DNA of 39,185 nt from Azonexus sp. (GTDB lineage: Bacteria > Pseudomonadota > Gammaproteobacteria > Burkholderiales > Rhodocyclaceae): the NCBI GenBank assembly GCA_030691385.1, contig JAUYEI010000119.1, forward strand, positions 1 through 39,185, written 5' to 3'. How positions within the stretch are numbered: position 1 is the first letter of the stretch; the number at the start of each line of letters is the position of its first letter. Of this stretch, positions 16,222-23,949 are shown one piece after another. The translations under genes and the position numbers were made by a program. The notes under the pieces are model-generated. The model was not told where the DNA came from. It saw nothing but the letters and a program-made list of their open reading frames with translations, and did not search any database.

Positions 16222-17312
16222 AACGGCTGATCGGCTGGCTGCTCGGAACAGGTGCTTCGCTACGGCGGCGGGGCCGCCTACTCAGCACGAACGGGGTGGG
16301 TGCAGGCGCTGGTGCTGGGTTTGAATTTAAATTTAAATTCACCCTCACCCCGTTCGCACCGAGTAGCGCGCAGCGCGTATCGAAGTGTCTCGCACTCTTT
16401 GCCCTGAGCCTCGGTACAGCCCACGCCGCCGATTTCGACTACCGCCTCACCGCCCGTCCCATCGCCGAAAACGTCTACGCCTTCATCGGCAAGACCGAGG
16501 ACTTCGATACCGTCAACGGCGGCAACATCGTCAACACCGCCTTCATCGTCGCCGCGCAGGGCGTCATCGTCATCGACAGCGGCCCCTCGCTGCGCTACGG
16601 CCAGCAGATGCGCCGGGCGATTGCCGCGATCACCGCCAAGCCCGTCGCGCTGGTCATCAACACCCACCATCACCCCGACCACTTCCTCGGCAACCAGGCT
16701 TTCGCCGACGTGCCCATCGCCGCCCTGGCCGAAACGCGCAACGGCATCGCCGCCGACGGCAACGCTTTCGCCGAAAACCTGTTCCGCATGTCCGGCGACT
16801 GGATGAAGGGCACCGAGGTCCAGGCGCCGACGCAAACCCTGAGCGCCGGCCGTCTCGATGTCGCCGGGCGCCGCCTGCGCCTCGTCGCGCTTGACGGCCA
16901 TACCGGCGCCGATCTCGTCATCGTCGATGAAACGAGCGGCGTCGTCTTCGCCGGCGACCTCGTCTTCAACGGCCGCGCGCCAACGACGCCGCATGCCGAT
17001 GTCGCGCACTGGCTCAAGGCGCTCGACCAGCTCGACGCTTTGACCCGCGAAGCCGGCTTCAAGCTGCTGCTCCCCGGCCACGGTGCGCCGACCGGCGATG
17101 CCGCGCCGATCCGCCAGACCCGCGCCTGGCTGAGCTGGCTGAGCGCCGCCATGCGTGACGCGGCGAAGGCCGGGCTGGACATGAACGAGGTGCTGGCCCG
17201 CCCGCTGCCACCGGAATTCGCCAGCCTGCCGGTGGCGGCCAGCGAATACCGCCGCTCGGTCGGCCATCTCTTTCCGGCTGCCGAGCAGGAAGCGCTGGGG
17301 GCGAAACCGTGA
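16218..17312 (+). CDS. Quinoprotein relay system zinc metallohydrolase (metallo-beta-lactamase fold)
   Basis: 364 residues from a GTG overlapping the previous stop codon. The metal motif NTHHHPDHFLGN, the later LDGHTGAD, FAGDLVF and LLPGHGAP give a full beta-lactamase-fold zinc site. The N-terminus is odd: MKRLIGWLL (start of a signal peptide) and CLALFALSLGTAHA (its end) are separated by about 44 residues encoded by a palindromic insertion at 16255-16385. The frame stays open, so the product would have a split or non-functional signal unless translation starts further in. In other genomes this family accompanies SoxYZ-like carriers and PQQ dehydrogenases; its substrate is unknown. Confidence 0.85.
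   Translation: MKRLIGWLLGTGASLRRRGRLLSTNGVGAGAGAGFEFKFKFTLTPFAPSSAQRVSKCLALFALSLGTAHAADFDYRLTARPIAENVYAFIGKTEDFDTVNGGNIVNTAFIVAAQGVIVIDSGPSLRYGQQMRRAIAAITAKPVALVINTHHHPDHFLGNQAFADVPIAALAETRNGIAADGNAFAENLFRMSGDWMKGTEVQAPTQTLSAGRLDVAGRRLRLVALDGHTGADLVIVDETSGVVFAGDLVFNGRAPTTPHADVAHWLKALDQLDALTREAGFKLLLPGHGAPTGDAAPIRQTRAWLSWLSAAMRDAAKAGLDMNEVLARPLPPEFASLPVAASEYRRSVGHLFPAAEQEALGAKP
16255..16385. repeat. Palindromic mobile-repeat-like insertion inside the metallohydrolase signal sequence
   Basis: The ends are inverted: CTTCGCTACGG at 16255 and CGTATCGAAG ending at 16385. Inside them TACTCAGCACGAACGGGGTG and the reverse complement of CACCCCGTTCGCACCGAGTA match at 17 of 20 positions. The centre has a 20-bp perfect AT-only-plus-ends palindrome (TGAATTTAAATTTAAATTCA, 16322-16341). 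Similar CTTCGATACG...GAACGGGG units are, to my knowledge, scattered in betaproteobacterial genomes. No clear target duplication is seen. Confidence 0.75.
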
Positions 17313-18043
17313 TCACCGCCGCCAACATCGAGCTGCCGGTCATTCCCACGGTCAACCGGAAATTCTGGGCAATTCTGGGATTGTCCATCCTGCTGCATTC
17401 CACGTTGTTCGCCTTGACCTCGTGGCAACGCGAGAACGGCCCGATCAGCCTGCCGCCCATCTTCGCCACGATCCGCCTGATCGCGGTTACCGAATCCGGA
17501 CCCGCTGCCGCAGACGCTCCCGCGCCGGCAGCCGTCCCCCAGAAGGCCCGGCAGGACGCCATTCGCACGGAGCGGCCGGCTCCGCGCGCGACGCAGACTG
17601 CCGGGCCGGCCAATGTGCCGGCAGGCGAAGCATCGTCAGCGGCGGCGATGCCTTCCGAAAACGTCGCGCCAGCCGCTTCAATGGCGGTTGCCGAAGCCGC
17701 CCGCCCGCCGGCCCCTGCCATCGCCCCGCAGCGCCCGCAAAGCGAAGTCCTCGCCGGTTATCGCCAGCGCCTCGGCGAATTGTTCGCCCGCCATCAGGAA
17801 TACCCGCGGGTCGCCGCCCTGCGCGGCTGGGAAGGCGAAGTTCGTGTGCGCCTGAGGGTCGCCCGCAAGGGCAACCTGCTCGGCGTCGCGGTCGACCGGT
17901 CGAGCGGCTTCGATGTCCTCGACCAGCACGCACTGGCCATGCTCGAAGCGCTGGCCAGCCTGCCGCCGCTGCCCGAGGCGCTGGAAGCCAACGAAATTCA
18001 GGTCATCGTGCCCATCAGTTACAAACTCAAGAAAACAACATGA
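17309..18043 (+). CDS. TonB-like energy transducer
   Basis: 244 residues. One N-terminal membrane helix (about 20-36, FWAILGLSILLHSTLFAL) anchors the protein. A long Ala/Pro-rich periplasmic linker (60-150) leads to a TonB C-terminal domain (about 160-244) with YPRVAALRGWEGEVRVRLRV and a following DRSSGFDVLDQHAL. It starts with GTG overlapping the metallohydrolase stop, and its own stop overlaps the next ATG, so it belongs to the relay operon. It would energise a TonB-dependent receptor; the one next door is gutted, so the partner may be the receptor at 30991 or another. The N-terminal codons include a copy of the dispersed repeat. Confidence 0.88.
   Translation: MITAANIELPVIPTVNRKFWAILGLSILLHSTLFALTSWQRENGPISLPPIFATIRLIAVTESGPAAADAPAPAAVPQKARQDAIRTERPAPRATQTAGPANVPAGEASSAAAMPSENVAPAASMAVAEAARPPAPAIAPQRPQSEVLAGYRQRLGELFARHQEYPRVAALRGWEGEVRVRLRVARKGNLLGVAVDRSSGFDVLDQHALAMLEALASLPPLPEALEANEIQVIVPISYKLKKTT
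17341..17369 (+). repeat. Dispersed ~40-bp repeat, copy 4, within the tonB-like coding sequence
   Basis: CATTCCCACGGTCAACCGG plus AAATTCTGGGC matches copies 1 and 3 for about 27 bases, then diverges where the others have CCAAAAATGAAA. It encodes IPTVNRKFWA just before the membrane helix. Confidence 0.7.
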
Positions 18044-18471
18044 AGAGACATGCCCGCCCGCTGATTGCCATTGGCATCTCCGCCGCCTTTGCCCCGGCCT
18101 TCGCCGCGCCGCTGCTCGGCACGGCCCAGGGGCTGTCGGTCTACGTCGATGGCGTGCGCGTCGACGAACCCTTCGGCGAGACGGTCAACCGGGATCTGAT
18201 CCCCAATTCGGCCATCGCCGGTATCCACCTGATCCCCGGCTCCAACCCGGCTTTCGGCCTCAACACGTTGGGCGGCGGCTGGCAGATGTTCGCCAAGATC
18301 AACAACGTTTTCGACAAGCACTACGCGACGGCCGGCGCACTGGCTGAAAACCCCTTCGTCAGCGGCGGCTTCCAGGCCAATCCCGACAACTGGCGCCGTG
18401 AAACCTTCGTCGCGCCGGGCGCCCCGCGTGCCGCCTGGCTCGGCGTACGTTACGTGTTTGGTGGCAAATGA
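18040..18471 (+). pseudogene. TonB-dependent receptor with large in-frame internal deletion
   Basis: 143 codons. The N-terminus has a signal peptide (ending FAPAFA). A fragment of receptor plug follows (YVDGVRVDEPFGETVNRDL, IHLIPGSNPAFGLNTLGG). It then jumps directly to the last part of a beta-barrel (WQMFAKINNVFDKHYATAG ... WLGVRYVFGGK). Complete receptors are about 650-800 residues, so roughly 500-600 residues are missing at the NTLGG/GWQMF junction, with the frame kept. It starts by ATGA overlap with tonB. It cannot form a barrel; a remnant is likely, though the clean frame and signal peptide leave a small secreted product possible. Confidence 0.85.
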
Positions 18472-20117
18472 AATTTCATTTTTGGCCCTTTTTTCGGGTT
18501 GACCGTGGGAATGCAAAACTCCCTCCCCTTCAAGGGGGTGGAGGCGGGAATTGGCAGAGCACGGCTCTGCCCCGCCGGAACGGGCTGGCTATGCAAAGCC
18601 AGCCCTCCGGCAGGGGTGGGGATGGGTCTCGAGTCATCGCGGCCCACACCCATCCCCCACCCAGCCTCCCCCTTGAAGGGGGAGGAACTCGGCCGGTGCC
18701 TAGCCTGGAGATTGGTCGTCTTCCCGGACGCCCCTCTGTCCAAGGGGGAGCCAAAAAACTCAGCCTCCACACCCGCGTCGGCCTCGTCCTCACGGCGCTC
18801 GCCGCCAGCCTGCTCATCGTCCTCGCCGGCCTCTGGCTGCACGGCACGCGCAATGCCATTCACGAAGAAGTCGAGGCGGCAACGCGTGTTTCCGAGCAAT
18901 GGCTCAAGGCCGTGCTCGGCGAAATGCACGACGTGCCGGCGGCGACGCGCGGCGAACGCCTGCTCGGCGTGGCCCGCGCCATCGGTCGGGTGCGGGCCAA
19001 TGAGCTGGAAATCCGCACGCTGGCCGGCGAAACCATCTACCGTTCGCCGGCCCCGAGCTACAAGGCAGGGCGCGTGGCGCCGGTCTGGTTTGCCGGCTTG
19101 CTGGCCAGTGAATTTCCGACCCGCACGCTGGCTGTGGAGGGCTATGCCTTGACGCTGCATCCCGATGACTCGCGCGCCATCCTCGACGCCTGGGATGATC
19201 TGGCTGCCATGGCCGGTTGGGCGCTGGCCTTGCTTGGCGTGCTCTTCGTGGCGACGCGCACGGCGCTGGGCCGGGCGCTGCGCCCGCTGGTCCAGATCAT
19301 GCGCGCCCTCGACCGCACCGGGCGCGGCCGTTTCGACACCCGCCTGCCGGTTTTTGCCACGCCGGAACTCGGCCGCATTTCGCGCGCCTTCAACGGCATG
19401 GCCGACCGGCTGGGCGAGGCGGTCGATGAAAACGTCCGCCTCGAAAGCGCCCGCGAAGTCGACCGCCAGATGCATGACCGCCTCGAAGAAGAGCGCCGGA
19501 TCATCGCCCGCGAACTGCATGACGAGCTGGCCCAGGGCATCACCGCCGTGCGCGCCCTGGCCGGCGCCATCGTCCAGCGCACAGCAGACGCGCCGGCGCT
19601 GCACATCCCGGCCCAGGGCATCGTTGCCGTGACCGGGGAAATGCAGGACGGCGTACGCAATATCCTGCACCGCCTGCGTCCGGCTGCCGGCAACGGGCTG
19701 GCCGCGACGCTCGAACGCCAGCTCGCCGGCTGGCAGGCACAGCACCCGGAAATCATCGTGAACAGCCATCTGGCCATCGGCCCCCAGCCCGTGGCCGATG
19801 ATCTGGCCATGGCCGTCATCCGCATCGTCCAGGAAGGACTGACCAATGTCGTGCGCCACGCTCACGCCACGCAGGTCGATCTGGCCATCAGCCGCGTCGC
19901 CGGCTGGCTGCAACTGACGCTGGCCGACAACGGCCGCGGCCGTTCCGGTCAGCCCTCGGCACAGCCCGGTTGCGGCCTCGGTCTGGCCGGCATGGGCGAA
20001 CGCATCGCCGCTTTGGGCGGCCATCTTCAATTCGAACAACCGGCCGGCGGCGGCTTCCGCATCTTCGCCCGCCTGCCGGATGCGGCGCTTCAACCTTCAC
20101 CGGAGGAATTCGCATGA
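18468..20117 (+). CDS. NarX-type sensor histidine kinase with repeat-derived N-terminal extension
   Basis: 549 residues from the ATG at 18468, which overlaps the preceding stop (ATGA). Residues 1-95 come from the dispersed repeat (18471-18513) and a structured palindromic element, and do not look like kinase sequence. The kinase proper begins near KKLSLHTRVGLVL with helices at about 103-125 and 246-264 around a periplasmic domain, then HAMP. The phospho-accepting His351 lies in ARELHDELAQGI. The ATPase has RIVQEGLTNVVRHAH, LADNGRGR and GLGLAGMGER. No ATG/GTG start is apparent between the repeats and the first helix. The regulator gene overlaps its stop. Context suggests control of the Ln/relay genes (inference). 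Confidence 0.88.
   Translation: MKFHFWPFFRVDRGNAKLPPLQGGGGGNWQSTALPRRNGLAMQSQPSGRGGDGSRVIAAHTHPPPSLPLEGGGTRPVPSLEIGRLPGRPSVQGGAKKLSLHTRVGLVLTALAASLLIVLAGLWLHGTRNAIHEEVEAATRVSEQWLKAVLGEMHDVPAATRGERLLGVARAIGRVRANELEIRTLAGETIYRSPAPSYKAGRVAPVWFAGLLASEFPTRTLAVEGYALTLHPDDSRAILDAWDDLAAMAGWALALLGVLFVATRTALGRALRPLVQIMRALDRTGRGRFDTRLPVFATPELGRISRAFNGMADRLGEAVDENVRLESAREVDRQMHDRLEEERRIIARELHDELAQGITAVRALAGAIVQRTADAPALHIPAQGIVAVTGEMQDGVRNILHRLRPAAGNGLAATLERQLAGWQAQHPEIIVNSHLAIGPQPVADDLAMAVIRIVQEGLTNVVRHAHATQVDLAISRVAGWLQLTLADNGRGRSGQPSAQPGCGLGLAGMGERIAALGGHLQFEQPAGGGFRIFARLPDAALQPSPEEFA
18471..18513 (-). repeat. Dispersed ~40-bp repeat, copy 5, inverted
   Basis: The minus strand reads CATTCCCACGGTCAACCCG, then AAAAAAGGGCCAAAAATGAAA. 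It starts one base after the ATG of the kinase ORF and so encodes its first residues (KFHFWPFFRVDRGN). Confidence 0.85.
18518..18690. repeat. Structured palindromic element with terminal inverted repeats
   Basis: CTTCAAGGGGG near 18528 and CCCCCTTGAAGGGGGAG near 18668 form inverted ends. Inside are two perfect hairpins: CAGAGC/GCTCTG (18555-18569) and GGGCTGGCT/AGCCAGCCC (18582-18605). The composition and tandem hairpins are typical of a dispersed intergenic element. It lies inside the open frame upstream of the kinase transmembrane region. Confidence 0.7.
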
Positions 20118-20761
20118 ACAACGCACTGCACGGCAAGCGCATCCTGCTCGCCGACGACCACGCGATGGTTCGTCTCGGCTTTCGCTGCCTGCTCGAAGGG
20201 GCAGGCGCGACAGTGGTCGGTGAGGCCGAGAACGGCGAAAACGCCGTCCGCCTCTACGCCGAAACCAATCCCGACGTCGTCGTGATGGACGTCTCGATGC
20301 CCGGCATCGGCGGCCTGGCGGCGCTCGAACGGCTGCTTGCCTGGGACGCCAAGGCCAGGGTGCTGATGCTCTCGGCCCACAACGACGACATCGTCCCTGT
20401 GCGCGCCCTGCGTCTCGGCGCCCGTGGTTACCTGTGCAAACGCGCGGCGCCCGAGGAGTTTCTGCGTGCCGTCGGCCAGGTGGCCGGCGAGCGCCGTTAC
20501 TTGGACCCCGAGCTGGCGCAGGCTGTAGCGCTGGCCCAGCTATCCGGGTCAAGCAGCCCGGTCGACACGCTGACCGAGAAGGAACTGGCTGTCTTCATGA
20601 AACTGGCCGAAGGTCGTTCGGTCAATGACGTCGCCGAGGATTTCTGCCTCAGTCCGAGTACGGTCGGCACCCATCTCTACCATATCAAGCAGAAGCTCAA
20701 CGTCCACAACGCCGCCGAACTGACGCTGGTCGCTGTGCGCAACGGACTGATCGAGGCCTGA
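20114..20761 (+). CDS. LuxR/NarL-type response regulator
   Basis: 215 residues. The receiver shows LLADDHAMVR and the phospho-acceptor Asp in VVVMDVSMPG, plus the Lys of YLCKR. The LuxR helix-turn-helix starts at LTEKELAVFMKLAEGRS and includes LSPSTVGTHLYHIKQKL. GGAGGAATT lies before the ATG, which overlaps the kinase stop (ATGA). The pair ends the relay-gene cluster. It is a distinct paralogue of the 6274-6921 regulator. Confidence 0.93.
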   Translation: MNNALHGKRILLADDHAMVRLGFRCLLEGAGATVVGEAENGENAVRLYAETNPDVVVMDVSMPGIGGLAALERLLAWDAKARVLMLSAHNDDIVPVRALRLGARGYLCKRAAPEEFLRAVGQVAGERRYLDPELAQAVALAQLSGSSSPVDTLTEKELAVFMKLAEGRSVNDVAEDFCLSPSTVGTHLYHIKQKLNVHNAAELTLVAVRNGLIEA

Positions 20762-21670
20762 TTGTCCGGCGATCCGTTGTTCCCCGACTGCCGGCCGCGC
20801 TGCGTCCGGCAGATGGCCGTCGGCGACGGGCATATCCTGCATGTCGAGGAATGTGGTCCGGTCGATGGCCTGCCGGTGCTCTTTTTGCACGGCGGGCCGG
20901 GCAGCGGCTGCACACCGGCCCAGCGCCGCCTGTTCGACCCCGAGCGTTTTCGCGTCGTCATGATCGACCAGCGCGGTGCCGGGCGCAGCCTGCCGACGGG
21001 CGAACTGGAGGCCAACACGACGCTCGACTTGATCGCCGATCTCGACTATGTGCGCGAGGCGCTCGGCATTCCCGGCTGGATCGTCTTCGGCGGTTCGTGG
21101 GGCAGCCTGCTGGCCCTGGCCTATGCCCAGATTTTTCCGGAAAGCGTGCATGGCCTGGTCCTGCGCGGCATCTTTCTTGGTTCGCGCGAAGAGATCGAAG
21201 TCTACGTGCAAGGCCTGGGCGGCGTCTTGCCCGGCCACGAGCGCGGCGATCCGCTGGCTGTTTTCGCTCGCCGCATTCTTGGCAGGAATCCCGGGGCAGC
21301 TCTTGAAGCGACCCGTGCCTGGCTGAACTACGAACGTGCCCTGATGGGCGAACCGCCTGTGGCCGATTTCCCCGATGCGGCACAACTGGCCAAGGCGCGC
21401 ATCCAGATGCACTACTTGATCCGGGATTGCTTTCTGGTTCCCGGTCAGGTGCTGGCCGGCATCGAGCGTATCCGTCACCTGCCGGCGGTGATCGTGCAGG
21501 GCATGGCCGATCCGGTCTGTCCGCCGCCGGCCGCCGATCGCGTCCGCCGCGCCTGGCCCGAAGCGACCTGGGTGCCGGTCGCCGGGGCCGGCCATGGCGG
21601 GCTGTCGCCGCCGATCGCCCACGCCTGCATCAAGGCGCTCGGCTGGGTCGCGGAGTGCGTCGAGGGTTGA
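20762..21670 (+). CDS. pip: Proline iminopeptidase (alpha/beta hydrolase, family S33)
   Basis: About 302 residues from a TTG start directly after the regulator stop. The family N-terminal block LFPDCRP...VGDGHILHVEECG supports this early start over the ATG at 20813. LFLHGGPGSGC gives the oxyanion loop, GGSWGS the nucleophile Ser, and the catalytic Asp (GMADPVCPP) and His (GAGHGG) are present. It releases N-terminal proline from peptides in the cytoplasm. It may be cotranscribed with the two-component genes, but a functional link to PQQ is not shown. Confidence 0.9.
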   Translation: MSGDPLFPDCRPRCVRQMAVGDGHILHVEECGPVDGLPVLFLHGGPGSGCTPAQRRLFDPERFRVVMIDQRGAGRSLPTGELEANTTLDLIADLDYVREALGIPGWIVFGGSWGSLLALAYAQIFPESVHGLVLRGIFLGSREEIEVYVQGLGGVLPGHERGDPLAVFARRILGRNPGAALEATRAWLNYERALMGEPPVADFPDAAQLAKARIQMHYLIRDCFLVPGQVLAGIERIRHLPAVIVQGMADPVCPPPAADRVRRAWPEATWVPVAGAGHGGLSPPIAHACIKALGWVAECVEG

Positions 21671-21947
21671 TCCCAATCGATCAGCAACTCCCTCGGCTAT
21701 GCTTGCTGTCTTTGGTGAGGTGAATTGCGATAATTGACAGGCTGCCTTTTGACTATAACTTTTGTTATGGTTGGTTGCCAGAGTTGGTGCCGGCCCCGTG
21801 CACCGATGGCATCGGTATCGTCATGACAGAGACTCTTCCCGTTAACAAGACGAAGCACCTGTTTTCCTGGATGACCCGGCCAACCCGGGGACCTTGTACG
21901 CTGCGGTGCTCAAATGGCTGGCCTGATCCGGGGCGAGTGCGTCGAGT
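21671..21947. other. Intergenic region with a possible gene relic
   Basis: The region is AT-richer than its neighbours around 21725-21775 and may hold the promoter for the next gene, but no -35/-10 pair has good spacing. A short open stretch ending at 21925 reads APVFLDDPANPGTLYAAVLK, which resembles the C-terminus of an alpha/beta hydrolase. It is closed by a stop just upstream, so it is probably a decayed fragment. A 42-codon ORF (21823-21951) in another frame is not recognisable. Confidence 0.3.
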
Positions 21948-21959
21948 ATGATCGGTCAC

Positions 21960-22613
21960 ATGCTGACCATCGAAATTGTTTCCGACCTCGTCTGTCCGTG
22001 GTGCTTCATCGGCCTGCGCCGTCTCGATGCGGCGATTGCCGAAGTGCGCCGGGAAGTGCCCGACTTTGCCTGCACCAAGCGCTGGCGCCCGTTTTTCCTG
22101 AACCCGGATACGCCACCGGAAGGTGAGCCCTACCTGCCTTTCCTGGAGAAGAAGTTTGGCGGTCGGGCGCCGGTCGAAGCACTGTTCGAACGCGTCCGGG
22201 TAGCTGGCCGGCCTTACGGCATCGACTATGCCTTCGAGAAAATCGAGCGGCGCGCCAATACCTTGCTGGCTCACCGCCTGATCCACTGGGCGCAGCAGCG
22301 GGGCGATGCCGAACGGCTGGTCGAGCGAATTTTTGCCGCCCAGTTCCAGCGCGGCGAGCATGTCGGTGATCTGGCCTTGCTGGTCAAGGTGGCCATCGAA
22401 TGCGGCTACCCCGGCCCCGATCTTGAAAGCTATCTCGCTTCCGACCAGGATGCCGACACCGTCCGCGCCATGGAGCGCAAGTTCCGGGCGATGGGGATTT
22501 CGATGGTGCCGACCTTCATCGTCGACGGTCGACAGGTAGTCGTTGGTGCCGAAGACCCGGCCATTCTCGCTGCGGCAATTCGCCGGGCGCTGCCTCCTCG
22601 CGAAATTCGCTAG
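21960..22613 (+). CDS. DsbA-family (FrnE-like) thiol oxidoreductase
   Basis: 217 residues (221 from the ATG at 21948). I prefer 21960 because family members begin close to IEIVSDLVCPWC. The N-terminal thioredoxin strand carries the CPWC active site and the conserved cis-Pro region is MVPTFIVDG. An all-helical insertion lies between them, as in FrnE/2-hydroxychromene-2-carboxylate isomerase relatives. There is no signal peptide, so it acts in the cytoplasm. Its partner is unknown and it is not obviously linked to the PQQ genes on either side. Confidence 0.88.
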   Translation: MLTIEIVSDLVCPWCFIGLRRLDAAIAEVRREVPDFACTKRWRPFFLNPDTPPEGEPYLPFLEKKFGGRAPVEALFERVRVAGRPYGIDYAFEKIERRANTLLAHRLIHWAQQRGDAERLVERIFAAQFQRGEHVGDLALLVKVAIECGYPGPDLESYLASDQDADTVRAMERKFRAMGISMVPTFIVDGRQVVVGAEDPAILAAAIRRALPPREIR

Positions 22614-22697
22614 CCCACTTTCAGGTTTTCCCGGATGCACGGCAAGGCCCGGTAGCCAACAATGGATTATCGAATTGTTGCTGCTGAAAGGAATGCC

Positions 22698-23843
22698 ATG
22701 CCCAAGGAAGAACAAGGCCTCAGCCTCGATGGCCAGGGCAAGCCGCTCTGGTTCTCGCTCGAACTGACCTACCGCTGTCCGCTGAAGTGTTCGTGGTGCA
22801 ATAACCCGCTGGATTTCGAGGATTACGGTGCCAAGGAGTTGAGCACCGAGGAGTGGAAGAAGACCTTGCGCGAGGCGCGCGAACTGGGTGCCCTGCAGCT
22901 TGGCTTCACCGGCGGCGAACCCTTGCTGCGCGACGATCTGGAAGAGCTGGTCGGCTACGCCGACAGCATCGGCTTCTACACCAACCTGATTACCTCCGGC
23001 ATCGGCCTGACCGAGGAGCGCCTGCTGGCGTTGAAGGCGGCCGGGTTGAAGCATGTCCAGCTTTCGTTGCAGGCGACCAAGGGCGAACTGACCGACGCGC
23101 TGGTCGGCGCTCGCGGCCATGCCTTGAAGATGGAAGCGGCCCGCCTGATCAAGGCGCATAACTTCCCGATGGTGCTCAATGTGCCGATCTTTCGGCAGAA
23201 CATCGGCGAAGTCGATGCGATGATCGAATGGGCTTCATCGATGGGCATCGAGTACATCGAATTTGCCAACATCCAGTATTACAACTGGGCACTGATGAAC
23301 CGCGACGAACTGATGCCGACGCTGGACCAGATCCGCGAGGCGGAGGCAATCGTCAATCGCTGGCGCGCCAAGCTCGGCAATTCGATGACCATTTATTTCG
23401 TTGTGCCCGATTACTACGAAGGCCGGCCGAAAGCCTGCATGAATGGCTGGGGGGCCATCCACCTGACCATTGCGCCGGACGGCGTCGCCATGCCCTGCCA
23501 GGAGGCGCGGGTCATTCCCGGGCTGGAGTTCGAATCGGTGCGCGATAAACCGCTCGGCTGGATCTGGCACGAATCGCCGCTGTTCCGCAAATACCGCGGT
23601 CTCGACTGGCTGCCCGAACCGTGCAGTTCGTGTTCGGAAAAAGAGAAGGATTTCGGCGGCTGCCGCTGTCAGGCTTTCCTGCTTACCGGCGATGCCGGCA
23701 ATACCGACCCGGCCTGCAGCCGTTCGCCGCACCATGGCGTCGTTCAGGCAGCGGTGGCGGTGCGTGAGCAGCCGATGCGCTTCAAGAAGCCGCTGGTCAA
23801 GCGCTCGGTCGGCGCGGTGTCGACCGCCTTCATGGAAGTCTGA
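22698..23843 (+). CDS. pqqE: PqqE, radical SAM PqqA glutamate-tyrosine cross-linking enzyme
   Basis: 381 residues. The radical-SAM cluster motif is Cys27-Cys31-Cys34 (CPLKCSWC), followed by GFTGGEP. The C-terminal SPASM domain supplies the auxiliary cluster cysteines (PCQEAR, CSSCSEKEKDFGGCRC, DPAC). It forms the C-C bond between Glu and Tyr of PqqA, the first step of PQQ synthesis. The start at 22698 follows GAAAGGA; the 12 codons before it are not conserved in the family. It is 5 kb away from pqqB-C-A-D and leads its own tight operon. Confidence 0.96.
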   Translation: MPKEEQGLSLDGQGKPLWFSLELTYRCPLKCSWCNNPLDFEDYGAKELSTEEWKKTLREARELGALQLGFTGGEPLLRDDLEELVGYADSIGFYTNLITSGIGLTEERLLALKAAGLKHVQLSLQATKGELTDALVGARGHALKMEAARLIKAHNFPMVLNVPIFRQNIGEVDAMIEWASSMGIEYIEFANIQYYNWALMNRDELMPTLDQIREAEAIVNRWRAKLGNSMTIYFVVPDYYEGRPKACMNGWGAIHLTIAPDGVAMPCQEARVIPGLEFESVRDKPLGWIWHESPLFRKYRGLDWLPEPCSSCSEKEKDFGGCRCQAFLLTGDAGNTDPACSRSPHHGVVQAAVAVREQPMRFKKPLVKRSVGAVSTAFMEV

Positions 23844-23848
23844 GCGCC

Positions 23849-23944
23849 ATGCCTCACCCCTACGACAGCGCCGCCGGCACCATCGCGCTGGGCGTCGCGC
23901 TGACGCTGGTGCTCGTCCTGCTCGTTCGCCAACTGGCCGGGTGA
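23849..23944 (+). CDS. 31-residue single-helix membrane miniprotein
   Basis: An ATG five bases after the pqqE stop opens a short frame beginning MPHPYDSAAGTIALGV and continuing as one hydrophobic helix ending RQLAG. Its stop overlaps the possible GTG of the next gene. A single helix in a compact operon suggests a small subunit or partner of the next membrane protein. I do not recognise the family. Confidence 0.6.
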   Translation: MPHPYDSAAGTIALGVALTLVLVLLVRQLAG

Positions 23945-23949
23945 CGGCG

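Noticed and set aside
18177..18200. ACGGTCAACCGGG inside the receptor remnant, resembling the dispersed repeat
   Set aside because: Similarity stops after about 12 bases and the codons fit the conserved plug motif (ETVNRDLIP); chance match.
18450..20093. Long minus-strand open frame opposite the second NarX-type kinase
   Set aside because: Shadow of kinase codons with no recognisable domain.
20762..21670. Proline iminopeptidase as the protease that processes cross-linked PqqA
   Set aside because: No evidence beyond being in the wider neighbourhood; known PqqA proteases are of other families.
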